From assembly GCA_040758635.1 (NCBI GenBank), contig JBFLVI010000031.1:1-30318 (forward strand): DNA of 30,318 nt, written 5' to 3'. The translations under genes were made by a program, and so were the position numbers. The notes below the pieces were generated by a model. The model saw nothing but the letters and a program-made list of their open reading frames with translations. It searched no databases and was not told the DNA's origin. This stretch comes from Yes71-27 sp040758635. GTDB taxonomy: Bacteria > Bacillota > Desulfotomaculia > Desulfotomaculales > Ammonificaceae. Shown here in pieces: positions 1 to 8,306 of the stretch; the stretch's first letter is position 1; the number at the start of each line of letters is the position of its first letter.

Positions 1-2
1 AT

Positions 3-449
3 CTTAACGACGAAGTTAAACGAGATCAAATAGCGAGAAAGTTGGCCTTGGACTTTATATGTAACAATCCGGATAAGTTTTTAAAACTTGGTTTAGTAAA
101 GCTCTATTACTACTACAAAGAAGATACCAGTGCCCTTTCCTTTAGTTTAAATCCTACTTATCCGCGACTTTCCGAGGAAATAAAATTTAAAATTACCAGT
201 ATAGCAAATCGTTATTACCAGATTTTTATGTTGATATCAATATTCGGAGCGGCAGCCTGTTTCCTCGGAAAAAAGTATGTTGATAACCGGTTTATTTTCT
301 ATGCCGCAATTATCGTCATTGCGTATTTTACCGCTGTTCATTTTGTCTTTCCTGCGATGGATCGTTACCGCTTCCCAATAATGCCCGTGTTTTCGTTATT
401 TGCTGGTCTTGGGCTTAAGATGATGTTGAATAGGTTCGTTTTCCTTTAG
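3..449 (+). CDS. C-terminal part of a family-39 (PMT/ArnT-like) membrane glycosyltransferase, cut by the window edge
   Basis: The reading frame is open to the left edge (it continues upstream of the TTG at 42), so only the last 148 residues are visible and the true start lies outside the window. Three hydrophobic segments can be seen, around DNA 216-281, 285-360 and 372-430. Just before the last one is an MDRYRFPIMP stretch that matches the conserved (E/D)RYRxPIxP segment near the C-terminus of PMT_2-type, polyprenyl-phosphate-sugar dependent glycosyltransferases. Such enzymes transfer a sugar from a lipid carrier on the outer membrane face. The following GT2 gene is of the type that makes such lipid-linked sugars, which fits. 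The gene is visibly more AT-rich than everything downstream. The family call is moderate because the catalytic N-terminal loop is not in view. Confidence 0.65.
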   Translation, partial: LNDEVKRDQIARKLALDFICNNPDKFLKLGLVKLYYYYKEDTSALSFSLNPTYPRLSEEIKFKITSIANRYYQIFMLISIFGAAACFLGKKYVDNRFIFYAAIIVIAYFTAVHFVFPAMDRYRFPIMPVFSLFAGLGLKMMLNRFVFL

Positions 450-568
450 GCGAAATTCTTACATTTACTCGAAAAAGCGCTCTGGTAGCCCACCCGGTGG
501 CCGGAATAGTACACATGACCGTTTAGAGCCACTCCCGGGTAGTTGCGAAAACATAGGGGGGTTTACTG

Positions 569-1543
569 ATGCCGGAAAGAGGTTGTGTTATTTCAATCGT
601 CGTTCCTGTATACAACGAGGCCCCCAATGTGGCGGCTTTTTACGACCGGGTAACCAAGGTAATGGTTAGACTGGGCGAACCCTACGAGATCGTTTTTGTA
701 AACGACGGGAGCAAAGACGATACACTTGACCGTTTGCTCGTGCTGGCAGAAAAAAACCCGAAGGTTAAAATCGTTGACCTCTCCCGCAACTTTGGCAAAG
801 AAATCGCCCTCACCGCCGGGATCGATTACGCTTCTGGAGAAGCTGTAATTCCAATTGATGCGGACCTCCAGGACCCCCCCGAGCTGATTCCTGAACTCGT
901 CGCCAAATGGCGGGAGGGATACGACGTAGTCTATGCAACACGCCTCAAAAGGGATGGCGAGAGCTGGCTTAAGCGCTGGACAGCGAGCCTGTTTTACCGC
1001 ATTATCAGAAGGATCACCGCAATCGATATCCCAAAGGATACGGGTGACTTCAGACTGCTGAGCCGGCCGGCGGTTGATGCCCTCAAAAGGCTGCGCGAGC
1101 GAAACCGCTTTATGAAAGGCCTGTTCTCGTGGATCGGCTTTCGCCAGACGGCTGTTTTCTATCACAGACAAGCGCGGAACGCCGGCAAAACGAAATGGAA
1201 TTACTGGAGGCTGTGGAACTTCGCCTTGGAAGGTATCACGTCATTTAGCTACATACCATTGCAGTTTGCCACTTACTTCGGGCTGTCCGTTGCAGCTTTC
1301 GCTTTTCTTTATGCGCTATTTATAGTTGTCCGCACCGTGTTATTCGGGAGGGATGTGCCTGGTTATCCTTCGCTGATTACAGTGATCCTCTTTCTGGGCG
1401 GAGTGCAACTTTTCACAATAGGGATTCTCGGCGAGTACATCGGACGCATTTACAACGAGGTCAAGCGACGGCCGCTGTACATCACCAGGGGTGAGTACGG
1501 TTTCACACACAAAACCAATTCAAAGTCCGAGAGTGAGCAGTAA
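569..1543 (+). CDS. Family-2 glycosyltransferase, GtrB/DPM1-like (polyprenyl-phosphate sugar synthase)
   Basis: A 324-residue protein with a GT-A fold N-terminal domain: SIVVPVYNE near residues 9-17, VNDGSKDDT at 44-52 (nucleotide binding) and DADLQDPPE at 97-105 (metal-binding DxD region). DTGDFRLLSR follows at 158-166. Two C-terminal membrane segments lie at about 231-255 and 268-290, ending in GEYIGRIYNEVKRRP. This layout is typical of bactoprenol-phosphate glucosyl/mannosyl transferases, which load a sugar from a nucleotide donor onto undecaprenyl phosphate at the inner membrane face. The start is ATG with a G-rich ribosome site (GGGGGG about 8 nt upstream). It lies 119 nt after the membrane glycosyltransferase, a plausible user of its product. 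The exact sugar cannot be read from the sequence. Confidence 0.88.
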   Translation: MPERGCVISIVVPVYNEAPNVAAFYDRVTKVMVRLGEPYEIVFVNDGSKDDTLDRLLVLAEKNPKVKIVDLSRNFGKEIALTAGIDYASGEAVIPIDADLQDPPELIPELVAKWREGYDVVYATRLKRDGESWLKRWTASLFYRIIRRITAIDIPKDTGDFRLLSRPAVDALKRLRERNRFMKGLFSWIGFRQTAVFYHRQARNAGKTKWNYWRLWNFALEGITSFSYIPLQFATYFGLSVAAFAFLYALFIVVRTVLFGRDVPGYPSLITVILFLGGVQLFTIGILGEYIGRIYNEVKRRPLYITRGEYGFTHKTNSKSESEQ

Positions 1544-1759
1544 CCCCAAAAACCCTGATCGTTGCAGCCAGAATAGGGACCGGTCTGGTCTTTCTATCTG
1601 GGGCCTTCTACAAGGTCCGGCTTACAGAGTTATGGGCGGATTCTATTTCCCTTAAACTTTTCCATTGCCGGATAGACAATTTGTTCGATAAAAACCTTCC
1701 CTGTATTCAACAGCCCCACTCCTTACTACTTTTTTATTACAATCACAGGCAGCACAAAA

Positions 1760-4240
1760 TCAAGCCGCGGGCTCAAGCGCCCGGCGGCTGGTTTTGACTT
1801 CAATCTTTGTGCCGTCGGTTTTAAGCAGAATCGCGCCATCCCTATCGGTGCGGTAAACCTTTGCTCCCAGGCGCTCAAGCTCCCGGATGGCTTCCAGCGA
1901 GGGCTGGCCGAAGCGGTTCCGTGCGCCTACTGAAATCACGGCGACTTCGGGATGAACCACTTTGAAAAAGGCCGGTAAAAATCTCGCCGAGCCGTGGTGG
2001 GGTACCTTCACCACATCGCTTTTCAGCGCCGCGCCGTACCGCAAAAGCCGCCGCTGCCCTTCCTCCTCGACGTCGCCCGCGAAGAGGAAGCGCTTTCCCT
2101 TATAGTTCACCCGGAGCACCAGCGACGCGTCATTGAAAGCCGCGGGATCCCGGCCAAGCGGGGGGAAGGGAGCCAAAACCGCTATTTTTACCGCCGGATC
2201 CAGCCGGATGCTGTCTCCCGCTTTGGCCGTGCTCACCGGTACCTCCTTTTCCCGAAGAAAAGCCAAGAGCCGGTCGAAGGCGTCGTCCACCCCCGGTTCG
2301 AGCGGGGGCACCACCACCAGCCGCACCGGCATCCGCTCCACTATCGCCCGCGCCCCGCCGCAGTGGTCCTCGTGGGGGTGGGTCAGCACCAGGACATCAA
2401 TCCGCCGTACCCCTTCCCGCCGGAGGTACCTTACCACCCGCATTCCCGCACCCTCGGCCCGTTCCCCGGTAAGCTCGCCCGGCCAGCCGCCCGCATCCAC
2501 TAACAGCGTGCCCCCACCCGGTGTCCGGACCAGGGCGCTATCCCCCTGCCCGACGTCAATGAAATCCACGCGCAGCGTGCGTTCCCCGGCGTCCAGCCAG
2601 CGAAAGAGGCCCATCCAGGCCAGAACCACCAGCGCGAAGACCGCCGCCCGCGCCAGCCAGGACCCCAGGCCGGCCGGTGCAGACCCTGCAGGTGTCAACG
2701 GTTTGCCGGTCGCCTTCCGCACCAACAGGTAAAGAAGACCGTACCAGAGAAGAACCAGTGTCCACGGGAAAGCAGGCACGTAAAGCACTGCGCCGGGCAG
2801 GCTTTGGAAGAAGCGTACCAGATAGAGAAACAGATCCAGGCCGAAAGCGGCCGGCGCCGCCAGAATTTCACCCAGGGGCAGAAACAGAAGCCCAAATACC
2901 GCCGCCAGGATGCCGAAGAGAAGGATGAAACCGGTCAGGGGTACCGCCACAATATTTGCCAGGAGCGCCACCGGCGAGACCAGACCGTAATGGAGCGCCA
3001 CCAGCGGCAGTGTTCCCAGTTGCGCGCCGAGCGGCACCGCCAGCCCCCAGGCAAGGGCCGGCTTGATCGTCAGGCCCCACCGTGTGCCGGCACGCCCCAG
3101 CAAGTCCACCAGCACCGGACCGAGATACAGGATTCCCCAGGTAGCGGCAAAGGAAAGCTGAAACCCCGGATCCTCCCCTGCCAACGGGTTGGCAAGCAAA
3201 ATAATCAGGGCCGCTACCGCCAGCGCCGTAGGCCAGTCCCGTTCCCGTCCCAGGCATTTCGCCCAGAGCAGCAGTACCGCCATCACCGTCGCCCGCACCA
3301 CCGGGGGATCAGCGCCCACCATCAGGTCGTAAAACAAAAGGGCGAGCACGGCAAACAAAAGGGTTGCGCCCGGACGCAACCGCACCAGCCGTGCCAAACC
3401 CAGTACAAAACCCAGCACCAGTCCCACGTGCAGCCCGCTCACGCTCAGGATGTGGACCACGCCGGTTTCGATGAACGCCTCGTTTATCGCCGGGTCAATC
3501 GCCGTCCGCGTGCCGAAGGCGATTCCTTTGATCAAGGCGCTCTGCTCCGGGGAAAAAAGAGCATCGAGCACGGCAAAAAGTCGTGCCTTGAGCCACAGCG
3601 CCGGCACCACCAGCGGGTTCGGCACTCCGCGGCCGAGCCGCGTGATTCCTTCCGGCCGGGCGTAAACCAGCACCCCGATACCGCGCCGGGCCAGGTAAGC
3701 CGCGTAGTCGAACTCCCCCGGGTTTCCCGGCGGCGCTGGCTTGACAAGCATTCCCTTCACCCGGAGCAGGTCGCCGTAGCCGAAAACCTTCTCCGGCTCC
3801 CGGACAACCAAAAGCACCTTCCCGCCCTTGAAGACTTTCTCTCCCACCCGGGCCTCGGCCACACGCAGGACATAGCGCACGTCCTGCTTACGTACGTCCG
3901 GCTCGGCCACCACCGTACCGGAGAGTGTAACGTACCGGTCCGCGTAACCGGCGAGGGGACAGGCCGCTTCAGCCACCGCAAAGCGGGCCCCCACTATCCC
4001 GAGGATGAAGAAAAGGAAATAAATCAGGCGGTGAGTGCGCTGGCGGGCGTAAAAATAGCCGATAACGGCCACCAAAATCGTGAAAAGCGCAGCCAATAAC
4101 GCCGCGCTTCCCGGAAGCGGAAAGTAACGCGCCGCGAAGCACCCCCCGGCATACAAAGCCGCGAGCAGCACCAGCGGCGGTACGTTGAACCCCTTCTCCC
4201 CCGGCGGGCACTCTCTGACCAGTCCGGCGTCCTCGGCCAT
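1760..4240 (-). CDS. comEC: DNA internalization competence protein ComEC/Rec2
   Basis: An 826-residue polytopic membrane protein forming the channel that takes single-stranded DNA into the cytoplasm during transformation. The N-terminal quarter has membrane segments and a DUF4131-like soluble domain. The middle is the Competence domain with the VVHILSVSGLHVGLV motif followed by many membrane helices. The C-terminal part is a metallo-beta-lactamase-like domain with LTHPHEDHCGG at about residue 620, FLFAGDVEEE and KVPHHGS, all the metal-ligand motifs expected of a nuclease-competent form. Length is normal for full-length ComEC, with no frameshift. The ATG is preceded by GGAAGGAG a few bases upstream, and the gene starts 28 nt after comEA, so they are surely cotranscribed. 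The 3' end converges on the GT2 gene with no clear terminator. Confidence 0.95.
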   Translation of the reverse strand: MAEDAGLVRECPPGEKGFNVPPLVLLAALYAGGCFAARYFPLPGSAALLAALFTILVAVIGYFYARQRTHRLIYFLFFILGIVGARFAVAEAACPLAGYADRYVTLSGTVVAEPDVRKQDVRYVLRVAEARVGEKVFKGGKVLLVVREPEKVFGYGDLLRVKGMLVKPAPPGNPGEFDYAAYLARRGIGVLVYARPEGITRLGRGVPNPLVVPALWLKARLFAVLDALFSPEQSALIKGIAFGTRTAIDPAINEAFIETGVVHILSVSGLHVGLVLGFVLGLARLVRLRPGATLLFAVLALLFYDLMVGADPPVVRATVMAVLLLWAKCLGRERDWPTALAVAALIILLANPLAGEDPGFQLSFAATWGILYLGPVLVDLLGRAGTRWGLTIKPALAWGLAVPLGAQLGTLPLVALHYGLVSPVALLANIVAVPLTGFILLFGILAAVFGLLFLPLGEILAAPAAFGLDLFLYLVRFFQSLPGAVLYVPAFPWTLVLLWYGLLYLLVRKATGKPLTPAGSAPAGLGSWLARAAVFALVVLAWMGLFRWLDAGERTLRVDFIDVGQGDSALVRTPGGGTLLVDAGGWPGELTGERAEGAGMRVVRYLRREGVRRIDVLVLTHPHEDHCGGARAIVERMPVRLVVVPPLEPGVDDAFDRLLAFLREKEVPVSTAKAGDSIRLDPAVKIAVLAPFPPLGRDPAAFNDASLVLRVNYKGKRFLFAGDVEEEGQRRLLRYGAALKSDVVKVPHHGSARFLPAFFKVVHPEVAVISVGARNRFGQPSLEAIRELERLGAKVYRTDRDGAILLKTDGTKIEVKTSRRALEPAA

Positions 4241-4268
4241 GGCGCTCCTTCCGCCCGCCCGGCGGCGC

Positions 4269-4874
4269 TCAGTGTACGGTAACGTGGTCCCGCAACTGGG
4301 CGAGCTTCTTCTCCCCGATTCCCGAAACGTTTAACAGTTCGTCAACTGAAGAAAACGGCCCGTTGGCCGTACGGTACTCGATTATCCGCCGTGCCAGCGC
4401 CGGTCCGATGCCCGGCAGTTCTTCCAAAGCCCTGCTGTCGGCAGTGTTCAGATTTACTTTTTCTCCGGCAGCCGCCCCACTCCCGGAGGCCGTCGCTCCC
4501 CCCGCCGCCACCGCAAAGGGGTTGCCGGAGGCCGCTGCGCCCGGTTCGGCCGGCGGAGTTCTGGGCGGGACCACCACCTTCCGCCCGTCCTCAAGCACCT
4601 GGGCCAGGTTCAAAACATCCATATCCGCCTCTGGGCGCAGCCCGGCCTTCTGCACCGCGTCCAGCACCCGGCTTCCGTAAGGCAGCCGGTAAACGCCGGG
4701 GTGATAGACGGCCCCCGCCACGTGAACGCAAATCTCCGGCGGCTTTTCCTCCTCCACGACCGCCGGCTCCTCCACCGGCACCTGGCGGGTAAGCGCATAC
4801 TTCGCCCCCAGCCCAAAAACCACCGCCAGCGCAAAGAGCAAAAGGAGCAACTGCTCGCGCCGCCCAAGATGCAT
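4269..4874 (-). CDS. comEA: Competence DNA receptor ComEA (SLBB + helix-hairpin-helix)
   Basis: A 201-residue membrane-anchored DNA-binding protein that hands DNA to ComEC. One N-terminal membrane helix lies at about residues 8-25. An SLBB/Soluble-ligand-binding domain follows at 47-104 (EICVHVAGAVYHPGVYRLP). A low-complexity Ala/Gly/Pro linker spans about 105-137. The C-terminal ComEA helix-hairpin-helix domain is at 139-201, with VNLNTADSRALEELPGIG and the second hairpin LLNVSGIGEKK. The ATG is preceded by GAAGGGAG. It sits 14 nt after the DUF421 gene and 28 nt before comEC. comEB (dCMP deaminase-like), often between comEA and comEC in Bacillus, is absent, which is common in clostridia. Confidence 0.94.
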   Translation of the reverse strand: MHLGRREQLLLLLFALAVVFGLGAKYALTRQVPVEEPAVVEEEKPPEICVHVAGAVYHPGVYRLPYGSRVLDAVQKAGLRPEADMDVLNLAQVLEDGRKVVVPPRTPPAEPGAAASGNPFAVAAGGATASGSGAAAGEKVNLNTADSRALEELPGIGPALARRIIEYRTANGPFSSVDELLNVSGIGEKKLAQLRDHVTVH

Positions 4875-4888
4875 GGTTCAGCTCCCTT

Positions 4889-5602
4889 CTACGTCATTTC
4901 GTTCTTTTTCGCCGCTCCCCTATCAAATCCTTCCCGGGGACTTACAAAAAGCGTCCCGTCAGGGGAAAGGCTGGCCAGAAAAACCCGGGGCAAACTCAGA
5001 CCGCGCCTCTTGAGTTCGTTTTCCAGCCAGGTCCGGTCCCGGCCCGCAGCCGCAAGATTCCGTTCCAGCACCTCCCCGTCCGCGACGAGAATGCGGGACA
5101 AACCGGCGGCGCCCCCCGCCAGCCCCAAGTCCCCCCGGGTCACCGGTCTGTTTTCCCCGCGCGGCACCACACTGAGCCGCCCCGAGTTTTCCAGAACCGC
5201 GCACACTACCTCCGCCGGGTCGGGATACCCCTTCTCCCGAAGCTGGCTCAGCAGGTCATCCAGGTTGTACCGCGCGCGCCGCATTTCCCGGTGCAAAATT
5301 TGCCCGTTCCGAATCACCAGTTGCGGCTCGCCGCACATCAGGCACCTGAACCGGCGGTTGTACAGCGCCGCATAGGAAAAGGCGATTTCCAGCACCACCA
5401 GGGTAACGAGCGGCAAAAGACCCCGCAGCAGCGGGATTTCCGGCTGCAGCATCGGCAGCGCGGCCACCTCGGCGATGACTATCGCCACGACGAAGTCAAA
5501 GGCGGAAAGCTGCCCGATTTCCCGTTTGCCCATCAACCGCATCACGAGCAATAAAACAAAATAAATCAGTACCGTGCGGTAAAAAATCATCAACACCGGC
5601 AT
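4889..5602 (-). CDS. DUF421 / YetF-like membrane protein
   Basis: About 237 residues from the ATG at 5602. Three N-terminal membrane helices are followed by a soluble C-terminal domain. The family signature LLVMRLMGKREIGQLSAFDF is present at the start, followed by FDFVVAIVIAEVAALPM and the cytoplasmic part RCLMCGEPQLVIRNGQIL ... LDDLLSQLREKGYPDPAEV. The YetF/YrbG family is common in spore-forming Firmicutes, and its molecular role is not firmly known. The start is uncertain: an in-frame TTG at 5626 has only a weak purine stretch, and a GTG two codons after the ATG is better spaced from a GGGGTGG. It is the first gene of a tight minus-strand run with comEA and comEC. Confidence 0.88.
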   Translation of the reverse strand: MPVLMIFYRTVLIYFVLLLVMRLMGKREIGQLSAFDFVVAIVIAEVAALPMLQPEIPLLRGLLPLVTLVVLEIAFSYAALYNRRFRCLMCGEPQLVIRNGQILHREMRRARYNLDDLLSQLREKGYPDPAEVVCAVLENSGRLSVVPRGENRPVTRGDLGLAGGAAGLSRILVADGEVLERNLAAAGRDRTWLENELKRRGLSLPRVFLASLSPDGTLFVSPREGFDRGAAKKNEMT

Positions 5603-5713
5603 CCACCCCGTGCAGCCTCTTTGCAAATCTCTCTTTTTATGTTATCCTGACAGAGATATCAATCCGCACCAGGGAACCGTCAGAGTCAGAAAAAAAGCTG
5701 ATAGGAGCGGAAG

Positions 5714-6583
5714 ATGTTCGACACCGGTCAAATCTTCTTCAATGCCGCCGTTACCGGTAGTCTCTATCTTCTCGCCGGAACAGGCCTGACCCTCACGTAC
5801 GGGCTTTCACGGTTCCCCAATTTTGCGTACGCCGAGTTTATCACCTTTGGAGGCTACATCGGCTACCTCTTTCTCCAGCGGGCCGACGGCAGCCTGCCGG
5901 TCGCCTTGATAACGGCTTTTTTCGCTTCCGGCATCCTGAGCGTCGTGAGCTATCGCTTCTGCTTTCGCCCGCTGATTGACCGGAAAGCGGCGCTTATTCC
6001 TCTGATGATCGCCTCCATCGCTCTCGGATACGTCATCCGTTATGCCATCGGCGAGGTGTGGTCCTGGTCGGCCCTCTCCTACCAACCGGTCTGGTCCGCG
6101 TTCGAACTCGCCGAGATCCGCGTAACGGCCCTCTGGCTCTACCTCGTCGGCGCCGCCCTGCTTACCGGAACCAGCCTCCACTTCCTCTTGACCCACACCA
6201 AAACCGGGAAAGCCATCAGGGCCATTGCCAGCAACCCTGAACTGGCACTGGTTTCCGGGATTAATTCCGACCGGGTGATACTCTTCACCTGGTTCACCGG
6301 CGCCGCCCTGGCCGGGGTGGCCGGAGTCTTCCGGGCAGCCGACACCCAGCTCTTTCCGATGCTTGGGTGGGACATCCTGCTGATAGTGTTTGCCGCCGTT
6401 ATTCTGGGTGGCATCGGCAGCTTTTACGGCCTGATTGCGGCCGCTTTTATTTTGGGACTGGTGGAGAACTTCGGCGTGGTTTTGCTCCAGGCCGTGGGGT
6501 TGTCCACCGAGTACCGGATGGCCATTGCGTTCTTGGTGCTGATTCTGGTTCTGATCGTCCGACCGAAGGGATTGGCGAGGTGA
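5714..6583 (+). CDS. livH: Branched-chain amino acid type ABC transporter permease LivH
   Basis: A 289-residue integral membrane permease of the LivH family with about eight hydrophobic segments. Family-typical stretches are GLTLTYGLSRFPNFAYAEF near the N-terminus, KTGKAIRAIASNPELALVSGINSDRV in the EAA-like coupling loop (about residues 159-185) and VILGGIGSFYGLIAAAFILG near the end. It forms the heterodimeric membrane channel with LivM. The ATG follows GGAGCGGAAG. It is the first gene of a five-gene importer operon, divergent from the DUF421-com genes. The 111-nt divergent region contains a weak promoter-like pair (TTGCAA at 5621, TATCCT at 5643, 16-nt spacer), which I regard as only suggestive. 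Confidence 0.93.
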   Translation: MFDTGQIFFNAAVTGSLYLLAGTGLTLTYGLSRFPNFAYAEFITFGGYIGYLFLQRADGSLPVALITAFFASGILSVVSYRFCFRPLIDRKAALIPLMIASIALGYVIRYAIGEVWSWSALSYQPVWSAFELAEIRVTALWLYLVGAALLTGTSLHFLLTHTKTGKAIRAIASNPELALVSGINSDRVILFTWFTGAALAGVAGVFRAADTQLFPMLGWDILLIVFAAVILGGIGSFYGLIAAAFILGLVENFGVVLLQAVGLSTEYRMAIAFLVLILVLIVRPKGLAR

Positions 6584-6587
6584 AGGC

Positions 6588-7511
6588 TTGGACCCGCTCT
6601 TTTACGTCTTTGACACCCTGGTTTTCGTAGGTATCTTTGCCCTGCTCACCGTCAGCCTGAACCTGGAATACGGTTTTACCGGGCTCGGGAACTTCGGTAA
6701 AGTGGCCTTTTTCATGGCCGGTGCTTACACCTACGCCCTGCTGGCCAACCAGCAGCTTCCGTTCTACCTCTGCCTCACCGGTGGAGCGGCGGTGGCGGGA
6801 ATCACCGGAATCCTGGTCACTTTCCCCGCCCTGCGCCTGCGGGAGGATTACCTGGCGATCGTCACCCTTTCCTTCGGCGAGATTCTGCGCATCATCATCA
6901 AGGCCGAGGAGGGAATCGCCGGCGGGGTACGGGGGATCTGGGTGCCGTCCGCCTTTGCTCCCCTGGGTTCGATGCGGTCTTTGGCGGTGGCCAACGTCCT
7001 GCTCGTCCTCTGTTGCTTGGCAGCAGCCTTTCTTCTGGCGCAACTCCTTGCCCATTCCCCATACGGCCGCATTCTTCGGGGCATCCGGGAAGACGACGTC
7101 GCCGTGCAGGCGCTCGGCAAAAACACCGTACTCTACAAGCTCGGCGTCCTGACGGCCGGTTCCGCCATCGCCGGGGTGGCGGGCGGGCTTTTTGCACAGT
7201 ATATGTCTTTCATCGACCCTTACATGTTCCTGCCCCTGGTCACCTTTTTCGTCTGGATTATGCTCATCCTGGGCGGGCCGGGCAACAACTGGGGCGCCCT
7301 GGTGGGCGCACTGCTGGTGGAGCTTCTCAACCGGGGCACCAGGATTCTTAAGGACTACCTGACGCTCCCGGTAGATCCGAACAACCTGCAGTTCATCCTT
7401 TTCGGCCTGCTGATCATCCTGATTCTCCTGTACCGACCGCAGGGCTTGCTTCCGGAAGGCCCGGTAAAAACCGCCGCCCGCAGGATGTTTCAAAATGCGC
7501 CAAGCGCTTAA
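6588..7511 (+). CDS. livM: Branched-chain amino acid type ABC transporter permease LivM
   Basis: A 307-residue membrane permease partner of LivH. Characteristic segments are LLTVSLNLEYGFTGLGNFGK near residues 19-38, LRLREDYLAIVTLSFGEILR at about 84-103, SPYGRILRGIREDDVAVQALGKN in the cytoplasmic coupling loop and GGPGNNWGALVGALLVELLN toward the end. The start is TTG, four nt after the livH stop and preceded by GAGG overlapping that stop, which indicates translational coupling. The extreme C-terminus (PEGPVKTAARRMFQNAPSA) is a short basic tail. Substrate cannot be assigned from the permease alone; relatives move leucine/isoleucine/valine, amides or urea. Confidence 0.92.
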   Translation: MDPLFYVFDTLVFVGIFALLTVSLNLEYGFTGLGNFGKVAFFMAGAYTYALLANQQLPFYLCLTGGAAVAGITGILVTFPALRLREDYLAIVTLSFGEILRIIIKAEEGIAGGVRGIWVPSAFAPLGSMRSLAVANVLLVLCCLAAAFLLAQLLAHSPYGRILRGIREDDVAVQALGKNTVLYKLGVLTAGSAIAGVAGGLFAQYMSFIDPYMFLPLVTFFVWIMLILGGPGNNWGALVGALLVELLNRGTRILKDYLTLPVDPNNLQFILFGLLIILILLYRPQGLLPEGPVKTAARRMFQNAPSA

Positions 7512-7529
7512 GACAAAGGGGGCGCAAAC

Positions 7530-8306
7530 GTGGACTTTTTTGTTGCCGACCGGCTCGTAAAAAATTTCGGCGGCCTGCGCGTTTTAAACGAAACCAGCCT
7601 GACGGTGAAGGAAGGAACGATCACCGGCCTGGTGGGTCCGAACGGCAGCGGCAAGACCACCTTTTTCCACGTGGTTTACGGTCTCCTGCGGCCGGATGCC
7701 GGCGAAGTCTACTTCCGGGGCGAGCCGATTACCTGCCTGCCGGCCTACCGGGTTTACAGCAAGGGCCTGGCGCTTGCTTTCCAGCTTCCGCGGCTTTTTT
7801 CGCGGCTGACCGTCCTCGACAACCTTCTGCTGGCCACAGGGCGCCGGAGCGGCGAAAACTTCGGTACCGCGCTTTTTCGCCGCCGGCACTGGCAGGAGGA
7901 AGAAATAAAATTAGCCGAAAAGGCCCGTGCCGTCCTCGAACTGGTCGAGCTCACGCCGCTGGCGCTTAAACCGGCCGGCGAACTTTCGGGCGGGCAGCGC
8001 AAGCTCCTGGAAATCGGCCGGGCGCTGATGGCCGACCCGGTAATGCTGCTGCTGGACGAGCCGGCCGCCGGGGTCAACCCCGTACTCGGGCGAAAAATTT
8101 ATGCCACCCTCGAACGGCTCCGGCGGGAAAAGCGGCTCACCCTTTTAATCATTGAGCACCGCTTGGAAATGCTGCTTGACCATGCCCAGCATGTTTACCT
8201 GATGGACGCCGGCCGGATCGCGCTCGCCGGAGAGCCGGCCAGGGTGCTCGCCGATCCGGCTTTCTACAAGATCTACGCGGGGGAGAGTCGTCAGTGGCAG
8301 TCTTAG
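7530..8306 (+). CDS. livG: ABC transporter ATP-binding protein LivG
   Basis: A 258-residue cytoplasmic ATPase. Walker A is GPNGSGKTT (about residues 36-44), the Q-loop region is LALAFQLPRLFSRLTV, the ABC signature is LSGGQRKLLEIGRAL, Walker B is VMLLLDEPAAGVNP and the H-loop is LLIIEHRLEML. The pattern is that of LivG, including the longer insertion between Q-loop and signature. The start is GTG with AAAGGGGGCG upstream. It overlaps livF by 13 nt, as coupled genes often do. It energises the LivHM permease together with LivF. Confidence 0.94.
   Translation: MDFFVADRLVKNFGGLRVLNETSLTVKEGTITGLVGPNGSGKTTFFHVVYGLLRPDAGEVYFRGEPITCLPAYRVYSKGLALAFQLPRLFSRLTVLDNLLLATGRRSGENFGTALFRRRHWQEEEIKLAEKARAVLELVELTPLALKPAGELSGGQRKLLEIGRALMADPVMLLLDEPAAGVNPVLGRKIYATLERLRREKRLTLLIIEHRLEMLLDHAQHVYLMDAGRIALAGEPARVLADPAFYKIYAGESRQWQS

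Noticed and set aside
2804..4099. A 431-codon open frame on the plus strand opposite comEC
   Set aside because: It lies entirely antisense to a clear comEC with full domain motifs. Its product is rich in Gln, Arg, His and Pro, as expected from a shadow frame in GC-rich DNA.
5621..5648. Promoter-like pair TTGCAA / TATCCT before livH
   Set aside because: Only four of six consensus matches in each box and a 16-nt spacer; too weak to annotate as a promoter.
6447..7493. A 348-codon open frame on the minus strand opposite livM
   Set aside because: Antisense to a well-supported permease. Low-complexity charged composition and no recognisable domain.
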